A DNA stretch of 64,000 bases from Syncephalastrum monosporum B8922. Lineage: Eukaryota > Mucoromycota > Mucoromycetes > Mucorales > Syncephalastraceae. The DNA lies in assembly GCA_000697355.1 (NCBI GenBank), contig JNEN01000856.1, positions 62,001-126,000 of the forward strand. Reading direction: 5' to 3'. The notes below the pieces were generated by a model that was given only the letters and a program-made list of their open reading frames with translations, had not been told where the DNA came from and did not search any database. The translations under genes and the position numbers were made by a program. This document shows, in pieces, positions 34,318 through 46,519 of the stretch (position 1 is the first letter of the stretch; each line of letters begins with the position of its first letter).

Positions 34318-35140
34318 TTCGTTATACAGAGACGTAGAGAAATGTCGAGATATAGGTGAAAAAGTATGTGTAGACCCTTTTGTCTTCTTGTTGCATGGAT
34401 ACTTTTATATCACTATCCCTTCCCCTCCGCCCTCCACCGTGCTCCTTTTTTTTTTATTTCATTCCTCATATCGATGTTTGTGCCAAATTATAGCTGAGCG
34501 CCGCGACTTTTTTTTTCCAGGAGGAAAAGTGTGTCTGCATGTGTATAAGTTTGAAATGCTCCTACCCTAGTCAAGTCAGGATGTTTTATGCATTATGGGC
34601 AACAAGCTCTGTCGATCTCTCTTTCAACTCCGTATTTACCTGCACTCATTCACTCGGATCGACGCTCCTGAGGATGAAGATGCCCCTCCTTCCCGCTTAC
34701 TCACTCACTCACCCTAATTCTGCAACGCAGTACGCGGAAAATAGCTGCTAACAAATAACATGCAATACGTGCTCTTCCCTGAGAAGTAGTTTATAAAAGG
34801 TACATAATACATGACCAGCTAAGTATCAGAAGCAAGCAAAAATAGTGCAAAATTTGATGCATATGAGGTGTCGGGATGGGTGGCAAATACTGGGTTAGAT
34901 AAAAAGAAAACTCTGCCCCTGGAGAAAGGAAGCAGTTCCATCTTTAGCGTCGTGTCAGCCGCCCGTCATCTTCGGCACATCAAATCATTCGAGTATCGTC
35001 AGTCTTATCTGTTGAAATAATGTATATTGGGATTGTTCAAACTATCGTGGGTCCTACGTACGTTTCCAATGTGCACCAACGGGATACATTTGTCTAAAAC
35101 GACTGGATTCCTCCGACAGAAACGGCTTTTTCGTGTATAT
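34318..35140. other. Intergenic between the two cysteine-rich genes
   Basis: Promoter of secreted protein 1 on the left, 3' flank of secreted protein 2 on the right. Contains T-runs and a ctcactcactcac stretch near 34701. No further gene is recognised. Confidence 0.55.
34402..34409 (-). promoter_or_regulatory. TATA box (TATAAAAG) of secreted protein 1
   Basis: TATAAAAG on the minus strand, 85 bases before the ATG at 34317. A TATA box is also present before the paralogous gene, consistent with strongly regulated expression. Confidence 0.65.
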
Positions 35141-35407
35141 TTACACATCGCTGCAGACACCAGATTGACCGTCCTTGATGCTTGAGCAACACGACCTGAA
35201 ATCCTGCTCCTGGTTATTGCCTTTGAGGACGGTGCACCGGCTTTGTCTTGTATGATAGAGGCCGCTGACTTTGCCACAGCAATACGTCGTGTCGGGCTGG
35301 AGTCCATAAACACCGCAAGTGCAGGCACGGTTGTCGAGAGGCTTTTCTGCGGAAACGCCGATGAAGAGAAGGGCGAAAGAAACCAACAGTGACCAAGACG
35401 CTTTCAT
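35141..35407 (-). CDS. Small secreted cysteine-rich protein 2
   Basis: One exon of 88 residues. The ATG at 35407 begins a signal peptide (MKASWSLLVSFALLFIGVSA). The mature part has eight cysteines spaced CxC-x11-CC-x13-C-x14-CC-x10-C, nearly the spacing of the neighbouring protein although other residues have diverged; CCGKVSGLY and CCSAVSGYL correspond. This makes the two genes a tandem family. No enzymatic motif is present. Expression is likely controlled through a TATA box 54 bases upstream. Confidence 0.8.
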   Translation of the reverse strand: MKASWSLLVSFALLFIGVSAEKPLDNRACTCGVYGLQPDTTYCCGKVSGLYHTRQSRCTVLKGNNQEQDFRSCCSSIKDGQSGVCSDV

Positions 35408-35460
35408 GATTTGAATGAATAATAACTGCAAGCGGTCTTCATCCTTTTGACTCTGCCACG

Positions 35461-35468
35461 CTTTTATA
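35461..35468 (-). promoter_or_regulatory. TATA box (TATAAAAG) of secreted protein 2
   Basis: TATAAAAG on the minus strand, 54 bases before the ATG at 35407, the same core as before secreted protein 1. Confidence 0.65.
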
Positions 35469-36566
35469 GAAGATTATCCCCTGATGGATGATGTCCCCTT
35501 TCCTTCAGTTGTTCTTGGAGACCTGCCCCTGCACCATATCGCAGAGGACTCTGAATCTCCATGTCCACTTTCTGCATCTTTCTCAGCTCCGTGCAAAAAG
35601 TAGTACATACATGCGTGTTATTTTCGCCCATGGCAAAAGGGAGAAATGACACTCTGGGCGCCGACCTGCTCCTTTCCCCTGCTCAACGTATGTAGCCCAT
35701 GACGTTTGCTCTGACATTTTGATCAGATCCAAGTAAGCCTTCTGTGACGAAGCGAGAGCGTGGCAAAGGTTATTTTTACCCTTTTATGGACGCCGTACCG
35801 TACGTGGAACCACCAGCCGGGCTGCACATATACTTCGATGGGGTATCGAATCTTACTGAGTTTTTGTGGGCGGCCGGCTCATGACTTCTACGTGTTATTC
35901 TAAGCCATTCTCGTACATTGTGCATCACCGTGGCAAAGCAATAGAACCATATAATACGTTCACAAAGCTCGATCTCTTCCCTGTGGTCAGGAGTGGGAAG
36001 TATATATATATGGAGACAAGTGAATTCGTCCATCATATGTATTTGGTCGATGCGGAATTTGGACTATTTTATCATAGATACAAAGAGCTCTCTTTCACTC
36101 GAGTCTCCGGAAGACTGTATTCCATGGTCCTGCCCAATGAAATGCGATGCTCCATAACTGTGCATATCAACTTGTGTGTCATCGAATACAGATTGATTTT
36201 TGGAAAAAGATTAGTGCTGATAAATTATACGATATGTCCTTCAGAAAAAACGGTATGTCTTCTTGCAATGACGGAAATGCGCTAAATAGTAAGGTCGCAG
36301 GAAGTATGAGATTTGCGAACGACATGTATGACCAAAATGCGGCAGTGCAAGACCTGATGCTTAAATACATGCTGATGATCGAATACCATGTATGCAGCCG
36401 TCTGCATTTGAGTGATCGATTTCAGTACGAGCTGCATGAAGGAAGACTCCCACATATTTGGAAAACTTGAAAAAAGCTCATAATATCTGCCCGCCCTATA
36501 GGTTGATGCACTTATCGATGAGTGAAAAAGTCTTATGCAGCTAAAGAAAAGGTTGAGCTCATCAGC

Positions 36567-36567
<1 letters not shown>

Positions 36568-36609
<42 letters not shown>
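36568..36609. repeat. 42-base poly-A tract
   Basis: Uninterrupted A-run followed by three GAAAAA-type units up to 36636. It could be a homopolymer microsatellite or the tail of an old retroposed sequence; no coding remnant lies to its left. Confidence 0.85.
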
Positions 36610-36611
<2 letters not shown>

Positions 36612-39596
36612 AAAAGAAAAAGAAAAATTGACGCTGAATGATCAAACGTGGTGCGACACACCAATGCGTGCATAAGTGATGTCTGAAAGGGAGTTTGCGC
36701 GAAATGGCATGAATTTTCGAACATTTTATTTTATACCAAATGTTTCCTTGATAATGGATAGTCCTGTCAGCGAGTTTACACGCGTATATGCAAGAAAGGT
36801 AGCCACACAGCAGTGTTGAAGATATTCTTTTATTTGACTCGAGGTGTTTGGATTGTTTATTCCAGATAACGGGTGCATGCAGTCAGACAACTGTGTTGAC
36901 ATGTGCGACAAAATGATATCAGAACCGTCGAGGACTAGGCAAAAAAAACAATACTGCAGCAGTAGTCCTTCAGCAACCAGTGTCTCGGTGGCTGGCTATT
37001 ATAGTAACAGCTCAACACGTGGCTTGACATGCATCATGCAACGAACTGCCGAGACTTATGCGATGCATCGGCCAAGATATGTTAGAGAAAAAGGTTCGAA
37101 AGATGCCAAGACAGCTGTCAGGTGGCGGTCAAAAGAAAACTAGAGTGAGCTGTCAGAGCGCTTTCATCGTTCACATGTACTATATTGGGATGAACCCTGG
37201 CCATGTTTGTGTGTCTCTTTCCCTAGCTTGATTTGTGCTTGATTTGGGCAAGATTCACATGCGCGCAGACATTCTGGACCTGTCACACCGAGAAAAAATC
37301 CAGCTGCAAAAAAGAAAAAGAGGGAAGTAATGAACTTTTTTGTCCCATAATTTTTGTTCCCGCCTGCATTCTGCACATATACATACCCATTCTATGCCAG
37401 GGGCTTGGGTAAAAAAAGGCAGTGGAAACGAGAAAAAAAACGACTACACATGACCTGCCTATCATTCCATCAGTTGATCGCTCCCATCCCCCTTTGCCCC
37501 CGCCTCTTTGCATTTTTCCAAACCCGAAATGGCGTGAATCCGAATGCTCATACTAAGAATAATAAGAATAATAAAAGAATTGTGTCGGGTGCCAATAAGC
37601 GCCAAGGACTTGTCAGAACTAGTAGGATGAGGGATCACTAAGAAGTTTCGCGCACTGGACCCTGAAAAAAAAAAGCATTTGCGAACGAGAAAGATAAAGT
37701 TAAAAGGCTACTTGAGTTTACCAGGACATGTTATAGACGTTTGATCCCTTGATCGAGTGGGTGAGAAAAGGGGTCACGATCTTGCTTTTTTGGTGCGGTC
37801 ATGATTAAATCGATGCCATGGCTCCTTGATGTTATTGCTTCGGATTCTGTACTACTTTGCTTCTGACAGAGCAGATAATTCTGAGAAAACTGGGAGAACG
37901 AGGATGCAAAAGTTCGTGAACATAAAGCTTTATTGTTAAGCATATAGGACCATCACTCGTATATTATCGTATTGTGATCAGGCAAATACGATATTAAAGG
38001 GAGCATGTCTCTTGAACAGTAGCGATAGAATGTGAGCCACAAGCGAACACGAGTGTATAGAAATTGTGTACATCGGTCAAACACAAAAAAGGGCGGCGCG
38101 TATACTATCCCGCAAAGATAAACCTGCGGTGCTTCTATAGACCCTTATCTTACGTTCTAGCGCGCACATATGAATACAACACGTATATATACCATATACG
38201 TCTGTTATATACTTCCACATGTATATCCAAGCTGTATACCATACGGGAATTTTTGGGGTCACGCTCGCGCTACAACAAAGCATCTAAAATAATGTCATGC
38301 AGGAGCTTGGGGAGAAAGGGAGATAGGCGGTACAGGAGCAACAGATTGCTGGGTTAAAAAAAAAAAAGAAAAAAAGGTCAGATGATGGTCAGTGCACCAG
38401 CAGTCTAATTCCAGTGTGCAGTCTGTCCGCGCGATGTGTATGTGCCTGTGTCCGTGTTGAAAGCGAAGGGGGGGCTTAGTAGGAGAGGCGGAGATGATCG
38501 AACAACAAGGCCAAATCCACTGTTGAATGGAACGTGCTTTTGTTCTTTGAGAATCCATATTCCCAGGGATGAATGGAAAACTTCTGACATCAATCGGCTA
38601 TCAGTAAACGGGAAAGATACATCCCTATGCAGCAGAAAATGCGCGCTAGAGAAAATGCGCGGAAAAGCGTTACTGGTAATCACTTGGTAGAAAAATAATG
38701 CTCTCGGCGAAACTCACACTGAATGGATATCGAATCAAGCAGGAGCGCTGGTCTGGCATTCGACAACTTGCATGCGTTACCGCGGCTTATTATAGCCACA
38801 GCATGTATACATACATATGTACGTATGTACACACGCATTTGTATACACGCTCTCGCACATTTAAGAGAGCATGCATACATTGCATCTGTGCATGACCTTT
38901 GATTTGATTATATCCCAAAAAAACCTTCGCTGCAGACCGATTCATCGCTGTGTGGCAGAAGGGGTCGGTTTGGCTTGTCTAGCTCTGTGGCACAGCAACC
39001 AGTCAAAGGGGCGTCCATCAAGGGCAATTCGGCGAGGAGGAAGGAGGGCTTTTAGAGTATAAATCAAGATATCAAGTATATGTGTCTGTATACCTAGGAG
39101 GATATGGACATAACTGATGAATTGGAATTTTTGATCACGCGAGCATTAAAAAAGGGGGGTGGGTGCTGGCGCAGAGCTGTTGCCTAGACAAGCGGCATCT
39201 CATGTAGAACAAGGCGAAAACTTATGGTTAAGCCCGTTTTGTGGCATAGGTTGCTCCAAGTTGAGGTTACCAAAAACCCCATGATCAGAGAGCAGGAACT
39301 TTCAAGGTTGGACAAACGATGATAGTCCATGGCACCGGTCCACACCAAAAAGAACAAGCCGTAACTTGGGGGGAGTGGAGGAGTTGACAACTCTCCAATG
39401 TTTCAACCCAGAAAAGCAAGCGCCAGTCCCATCTTCTTGGGAAACTGCGTTCTCTGTCTGTGACTCGGCGCAACCGACCCCCAAAGCCAAATGATATTTA
39501 AGCCAGCCAACCTTACATTTCGCATTTCTCTTCTTCCTTTTCTTCCTTCCGTAGCTTCATTTGTATACTTGTTTTTTTATCACACTATCTACTGCC

Positions 39597-40443
39597 ATGA
39601 CGACTACCCGTTCAGACGTAAATGACTCTGATTCTCGTTACTTCAATACGGGTTGCTCACCCACTACCTGTGTTCATAGCGTGTTTTTTGCCCTTTGGTA
39701 CTTTACCATGACTACCCCTCGAGTCGCCTAGCGTCATCACTGCAGATCTATCAGTCTCAGCAGCAGTTCATGATCGATCGGCACCGAGCCAGAATGGTGG
39801 AAAGGCTAGAGCATAATGCCCAGGTCTGGACGTCGGCCCGTGCACTACATGGTGACACTCTAAAGCAAGGTATGTCGCGCAACATGAGAAAATACAATAG
39901 TTGACTTTTAGAGTTCAGACAGCGAAGATGATGCATCGACCGCCTCAACCGCTTCGACCATCTCCGATCACCACCCTCCGCTCCACCCTCAGTACCTCCA
40001 CGAGCAAGAGCGCTACCCTCCTCATCATCCGCAATATGAGCAGCAACAGCATAAAGAGCAAAGGAAGCACGAAATCGATGTCTCCCCGAGCACGAGCACC
40101 AGTTCCGCATCGAGTGCATCATCTAGCACCAGCTGGTCAAGCTCGTGTGACAGCATCGCGACCGTCGACGCACCACCTGCCACTATTTCTGCAGTAGCTG
40201 GCGCTACGACAGCAACAGCGGCTGCTAAAAGTGCAGCTGAGTCTGCGAAAGAAACACACCACCATTCCCCACTCGCTGTGCATGATCTCTTGTCATCGCC
40301 TGTGGATCCTCTCGAACATCATTCCTTCTACCCGCCTTCTACCAACCGTCACCACGCGTACTACGCCCATGACACTCCTGCACTCGATAAGTCGCCACAG
40401 CACCAGCGCATCCTATCCAAATCATCACAGGACGAACAACTGC

Positions 40444-40475
<32 letters not shown>

Positions 40476-40928
40476 ACTGCGGAGAAGAAGCGTCGTCGGG
40501 GAAACCTTCCCAAAGAGGTGACGGAATATCTGAAGAGCTGGCTTGTAGAGCATAAGAAGCATCCGTATCCTTCGGAAAAGGAGAAAATTCAGCTTGCCAA
40601 CCGCACCGCGCTCTCTGTCAATCAAATCAGTAACTGGTTCATCAACGCGCGCCGTCGCATCTTGCAGCCTATGTTGGAATCTGAGAACCTCAACGCTCAG
40701 CTAGTAGCTTACTCCAGAGAAATGGCTTCTATCGAGCAAAAGAAGCGTCGCCAACTGGATATCTATGCTTATCAAGGCTTCGCCGATTCTTATGAGGATG
40801 AGAGCCGCAAGTGGGCCTTCCGCCGCACCAAGCTGCCCGCATTTGAGCTCGTCGACCACCACCATCATCATCAACATCACCAATACCCTCGCGATAGTAG
40901 TGCCTCTGCGTCGCTTCTCATGCGATGA
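39597..40928 (+). CDS. TALE-class homeodomain transcription factor
   Basis: Three exons (39597-39617, 39746-39869, 39919-40928) encode 384 residues. The homeodomain at about residues 237-300 begins KKRRRGNLPKEVTEYLKSWL, has the three extra residues between helices 1 and 2 (KHPYPSEKEK) that define TALE proteins, and ends with the recognition helix NQISNWFINARRR. The region before it is Ser, His and Gln rich with a CAG-encoded Gln run (40449-40475); the tail has a His-rich stretch (DHHHHHQHHQ). It should bind DNA in the nucleus and may pair with another homeodomain factor. The third exon joins through the acceptor at 39917-39918; nearer AG sites would break the frame. Exon 1 is only 7 codons, so the 5' end is the least certain part. 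Confidence 0.88.
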
Positions 40929-43895
40929 TTCCCTCCATTCCACCGGCTTCCTTCCTGTCTTTGTCTCCTCGTTTATACATACCTTTATTCTTCTTATACG
41001 CTTTTATCTTATTGTTTACATTATCCCACCTCCCCATGCCTTTTTTCGATACCCTTCTCATGATATCCTTACCATCTTTTCTTCTTGTAAACTACTTGCA
41101 TTTTTTTTGTTGCTCTCAGCCGACCTTGCTCCTACGACTCCTGCCTACAAAACGTCCCTCGCATTCCAAATCCTCCGCCCCATCCTGACCACACACACTA
41201 ACACACGCACACACACACACTCATGCACACACAGAGGTACGTTCGCTCATGCGAGCGTGCGAGCAAAGCAAAAGTCACATATTGGCTCCTCAGCCCTCGA
41301 ACACGCCCAAACCTTCACCTCTTCTTACACGAAGACATGACTTACTATAAGCGATTGTTGCTTTTTCACACCACAAAGTGCGCACCACAGCCATCCTTTA
41401 CGTCTCCTTTCCTTATCTTCTTACTTTTAGTGCTCGTAATATGTAGTATTTCTATTGTATCTCACGACATGATTGGTTTAACAAAGAAAAAAGATTCCTA
41501 TTTTCCTTGTCCTACATAGCAGTGGTGCGGGTATACTAGGCGAACGCATACGTTTATAGAGCAACGGTAAGGCCTATCATTACGGTCGGGAGCTTAAACA
41601 CAACGGCATACGTGACGAGGTACGCTGGCGTATGAGCACAGAGCTTATTACGGTTCGTCATTCGGATTCCACATTCAGAAGGACGCTGTATGTGCTGTGT
41701 GTTGTATGGGTGTATGTATATGATTAAGGTTATTCGAAAAACAGCAATACAGAATGTCGATCGGTTTTACACATTTTAGAATAAAACAAAAAAAACAATG
41801 CCCCCGATTGCACCCTGTGACAATTGCAAGTGCTCGAGCCAAGTCTTTGTGCGTCATGACGAAGCTAGTCTAAAAAGAAAAATGACGGGGAGGGGAGAAC
41901 GCTGTATATCGTCACATCTCATTAAAAAGATGTACATACGCCCCCCTTGCACTCGATCGTTCGTATCGTCAAAATAATGAGGGGCGCATCTCGCGCGCGC
42001 GCGCTTTTTCTTCTTGGTCCCAGGCAGCGGTGCTGGGCCCTTGTTTCCTGCTCTCCCTAATTCTACGAATAGCCGAGCACTCGCCTCTGTACTTTGCGGC
42101 CCCAATATTGGATATATTAAGTTTACTCTCCACTTATTGCTGATACGATACTGGTTCAACAGCGAATGTTCTCACCATCTTGGTGCCCCTATGCGTACGA
42201 AAACCTTGTCGGCCAATTATGCATGGAAATAGACATTTAGAAAACAACAAAGACCAACTTTCTTGATCCTAGTTGCAGGAAATGCCGCGTCATTCGAGTC
42301 GCTCCAGTATGTTCCACTTTTCTACTTTCCTCATTTGTACTACTGTCAAATTGAATTTTGTTTGAAGAAAGCTTGATATCAATGGAAAATGACTTATAGG
42401 TCTGCCTTTTGTCACGATTAGATGGAGACAACTTTAGACAAGAGAACAAGCGAAGAATACGGATGATGCATGACATAAGATGGCATCACGAGTACGATCG
42501 CTGGGCTGTTCCACAAACACCTCCCCCCCCCATCCACCAAAATGTCCATCGGTAAGATCCCGACGGCAAAATAAATCAATCCAGTAGTGGGATCTGAAAG
42601 ATCATTGAGTGGCTGCATTACAAACGACGCTGGGACGCACAAGATACTCTTGTTGATGCTTTAAGATTGGCTTTAGGTTGTACAGTATAAATAAAAAATC
42701 GGATTACGCAGCAGGTGCCACATACCCATCAAACATTTGACAAGGAGAGTACGCGTAGACCTGCGGTGATACGTTAACTGAACGACACTGTGCGACCTCA
42801 GCTGACTCCCCAAAAGTAGAAGAAAAAAGAAAGGGGGGTTGCTGAAAGGGTGGATGGCGAGGCAACAGCAGAAAGAGCAAAAAAGCGTCAAATAAGTGAA
42901 ATAGCGAATCCCTTGTTCGTGTGGGATAGACCGTTGTCCGTGCGTTGAGATTCATTTACTACAAAAGCCCTCCTTTCTAACCTAACCAGAAAATTGGAAC
43001 GGGATATTTTATTTGTCTATAGCCCACACGTTGTAGATGCTCTTCTTTTGCTTACTTTTCTGTGTGTGTGAAAGACAGTCGACTGGCTCTCCGACCCTCC
43101 GATGTGCCACAAAGGCAGCGCATGCCCTCCCCCCTCTGCGCCTTTATGCGCTAACCCCTCTTATCCGAGAGTGCTCTATTTTCTTTATTTCTGTAGTGTT
43201 GAGTGCCTGATATACAAAAATGCGCGAAGCCATATTCTTGCCTCTCCCCCCCCCCCATTATCACCTGGTAGAAAGCGTTTCTGGTGGCCGCTTTACTATT
43301 CTCAGCCGACCACGGCTGTTCTTTCGATCTCTAGGCTATCCAAAAGGTGACGGACAACGAGTGACACATACACAACCCCCGTGCAGCTGTGCTTGTCATC
43401 AACGCATGCTGATGATGGGACCCACATGGCCCGTTGCACATCTGAATGGCACGGTCATATATCTGTTGCTAAGGTGTACTATTGGCTGGGAATACCTGTT
43501 TTATTCTACAGTATATTTCCTTTGTACTCATAAATCAATTTGTTCTCTTTTAAGAAGTCGTAAAAATTCTCAGCCGGCTCATATGACGGTATGTATATGT
43601 TTATGTTGTATTGCGAGCAAAAGGAACAATGAAAATTTCACGGCTGTTCGATTTTTTTTGGGGAAAACTTGATTATATTATTGGGATGGAACAAATAAAC
43701 TAGAAAAGAAAAGAATTACCAAGGCTCACGAGCCGCTTATGAGAGTGTCTCAATATGTAGTATAAGTGGTAGTCCAGGAAAAACGAGAGAGGGTATGTGG
43801 AGGAGAGGCGGGGTAAAAAGATAAAGGGAGCGGTGAGGGGGGGATGGAAGAGCAAGGGCCAGCCAGGAAAGAATAAAAATGCAGTGATGGAATCC
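40929..43895. other. Gene-poor region, 3 kb
   Basis: Convergent 3' flanks of the TALE factor and the RhoGAP-like gene, AT and pyrimidine rich. It contains a CA microsatellite, a CG dinucleotide run at about 41991-42004 and an 11-C run at 43246-43256. A minus-strand ATG frame at 42704-42955 (83 residues) is hydrophobic and low in complexity and is not convincing. Confidence 0.5.
41190..41234. repeat. CA-rich microsatellite
   Basis: Imperfect (CA)n stretch with interruptions (acacacacta acacacgcac acacac and onwards), 3' of the TALE factor gene. Confidence 0.85.
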
Positions 43896-45394
43896 TTACG
43901 TAGCCTTCTTGTTGCTACCCATCTTCAAAGCTTTTCGCATCATACTCTTCATGTGCTTCTGCTTAGAGACTTTATAGTAAGCGACACTGTCGTCGTCACC
44001 ACCGAGGGTGGAGAACCCGCTTTCTTCCTTGATGGTTTCGTCATTGCTGAACTCGCTGTCCATGACCTGGGAACGCGGCTTACGTAGGTTGATTTTCATG
44101 TGAGAAAGCGAGTGGTTAATCTTCTTGAAATGCTTGCTGGATGCGGCGGTCTTGCCATCCCTGTCAACAAAGTAGTGCTCGTAGGAGGCAGTGCAAAGCG
44201 GTACAAATTCGTTGAAGGCATGGGTGATTTGGTTTTCAACGGTGTTTGTGTTGTTTCTTTGGAAGAGGTAGGACGTCGCAAATGGATCATCAGGCACAGG
44301 TACCTGCGGCTTGCATGCCTTGGAGAGAATACGGAACAGGAGAGGCGACGCGGCGGGGTCATAGTTCTTTTCATCCAGGTCGGTACAGAAGATCGAGATC
44401 CAAGGCTCCTCAGGTTCTTCAGTCTCGGGCGGGTAAGCATCGTCAAGCATAGGCTGAATACCGTTAGTGTTGGAGGCCCAGTCACTGCCGTTGTATTTAA
44501 TCTTGTGAATAATGCGATCGTAAGACTTGGCCTTGGCGCGGGCCGCCTCCGCCTTCGACATTGGATTCATTTCGTGGTATAACATCGAAAGGCCACTGCC
44601 GCCGTACATGCCGCTTGTCGTGGAGGACGAAGGCGAGATGCGTGGTGCAAACCCCGAGTCAACACGCTTCCCTTGCTGTTGCATTTTGTGGGTTTGGTAA
44701 TAGAGGCGCTTCGAATGCTCAATAATCAACCGCGTCATAAAGTGGCTCGCTTTTTCGGCAATAATGGGATCACAGTCAGCCGGACCGAGGGTCACCTTGC
44801 CCATAGCTTCACCGAGGTAATAGGCTGCCATTAGGTTCTTGTCCTTATGCTGCATTAGCTCGACTAGGAAGTCGAGAATCTCCACCAGGAGTTGCTCCCC
44901 CTTTCGAGAAATAAAGCGGGACAGATTCGACAGTGTACAGGCTGGATATCATTAGGTTAACATCCTTAAAAGGTAGCACACCACTGTCCTTACTCTCATA
45001 GTTGATCACACGCCAGACGGTTTGAGGTACGATACGCTCTGGAGAACACCATAATGTGTCCTGCATCAGTGTGGCGACAGAGTGGATGCTGACATGCGTG
45101 ACGTCGTCGGGTGTGCAACTTTGTTCCCTAAAAACCTTGAGGAAAAGGACACTGCTCGGCGCTAATTGTTGCCTCATGATTAAGTACTCCACATTATCAC
45201 TAGTGCTGTATGTAGAATATTACCTGATTTCCGTAGTATTTTGCGTTCTTCCATGCCTAAGATGCAAAATGTCTAAGCAAAAGTGCATTTATGTTCCATT
45301 TTCTAAAAGTGCGTGGGATCGACTTACCTCGCCGCCGGATCTCGTCCATGCAGATTCGGGTTATTTGCGCAGCGAAATCAAAAGAGTACATCAT
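43896..45394 (-). CDS. RhoGAP-domain-like protein with an apparent frameshift
   Basis: Exons 45394-45328, 45256-45224 and 45161-43896 read as a RhoGAP fold. The arginine-finger region is DEIRRRGMEERKILRKS, followed by VSIHSVATLMQDTLWCSPERI, and helix VEILDFLVELMQHKDKNLMAAYY leads into LGEAMGKVTLGP. The frame changes between SLYTVESVPLYFSK and EQLLVEILDFL at a run of five G (44901-44897 on the minus strand). With four G the protein would be continuous at 454 residues, so this is either a one-base error, a real mutation or an unusual 32-nt intron. RhoGAPs switch off Rho-family GTPases that control actin and polarity. The C-terminal third is basic (KQKHMKSMMRKALKMGSNKK) and has no known domain. 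The ATG at 45394 is the first in the exon, but further N-terminal exons may exist. The RhoGAP match is remote. Confidence 0.65.
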
Positions 45395-46519
45395 CCTGGA
45401 TAACAAATGAGTAACTCCAGAATATACAATTGCTTTGCGAGTAGGCTCTTACTTCACAGGTGAATGAAAGATGAGGGAGAAAGGAACGGAAAAAGAAAGA
45501 ATGACTCTTTGGAGAAGTAATAGAATAAGTGGTTGTAAAGCATGCGGAGCCCCTTCACATCAAGGAGCAACAACAAGGTGACCAAGCCAGACGGTCTTTT
45601 TTTACGGGCCTACCTCTTTTTCCCTATATTTGGTTCTAAACATTTCTACTTCAGCTGGTATAAATGACACCACAAAAAACAAAAGTGGTTATTGAGGAAA
45701 ATGACCTGAGTATCTTTTGTGCCTACGTAGCACTCTTGAAAAAGAATCTCACTACTATGGGATGTACGTGCAGCAAGCAGGATCATTCTGCTTTGCCGAC
45801 CAGCTTGCATATTTGATAGTCAGAAAGCTTAACGGAGACAAAGAAGAGGGGTTTACCACCTGAATAAGGAGCAATGAGTGCAAAGGAGATGTAAGGGCGC
45901 ATCTCTATGCCCTTTTTCTCTCTTTCTTGTACTCTATGTCTTTGCCTATTTGTGGATGGCCTGTCACCGCTGCGCTGATGTTGTAGAGTCACGATACAGC
46001 TTGCCTTCTCGATCGCTCCCAAAGAATATTGTTTCCAACACTTCATGGGATTTCAATTCGTGTTCTTGTGCAGAAAAGCCACGACTGCAAACATACATGT
46101 AAGGGCTCCACGCAAGGGCCTTCGCACAGGCTGCTTTAATTGAAGTCGAAGAAGCAAAGGGCTCACTATGAGAACTGCTCGAGCCTAATGTAGCATGTGT
46201 TTTTTCTTGTTTTTTCATCATTAAATACAGGGAGCATCGACTAAAAAAAGCGACTAGACTCACACAAGCCTTCCTATAAGGGACATCTGTTCAGTCTTTC
46301 AAACATTCATTATTAAGTGCTTCGCTGTCTGTGAGTCATTGCCTAACTAGGCATGTTGAATTCATATCGACAAAGCATAACTGCGGTGGGTCTGAAAGGA
46401 AAAAATTGGAATCGCGGTATAAGCAGGACGTGGAATGTGATTGGGCAAAACGCGCGAAATTGAGTGGGCAACATCGTCGTCACGCCTGTTTTCTTTTCGC
46501 TTGATTCAGACAGTCAGTC
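45395..46519. other. Divergent intergenic, 1.1 kb
   Basis: Upstream regions of the RhoGAP-like gene (minus) and RNA14 (plus). Extra 5' exons of the RhoGAP-like gene could lie at 45430-45560, where a frame (FSVPFSLIFHSPVK) runs into GTAAGAG, but this is too short to call. Nothing else is seen. Confidence 0.5.

Larger units (their letters stand above)
35408..39596. other. Gene-poor region, 4.2 kb
   Basis: Begins with the promoter of secreted protein 2 and ends with that of the TALE factor (a TATTTAA at about 39495). Between them is AT-rich DNA with a 42-A run at 36568-36609, AT dinucleotide stretches and several A-runs. Many short frames exist on both strands, but none has a start, length and composition that I can defend. 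No RNA gene or mobile element was recognised. Confidence 0.5.

Noticed and set aside
37080..37115. AGGTTCGAAAGATGCC, resembling a tRNA B box
   Set aside because: No matching acceptor stem, anticodon arm or A box could be drawn around it.
42704..42955. 83-residue ATG frame on the minus strand
   Set aside because: Phe/Leu/Pro-rich low complexity from pyrimidine-rich DNA, with no homology or splice context.
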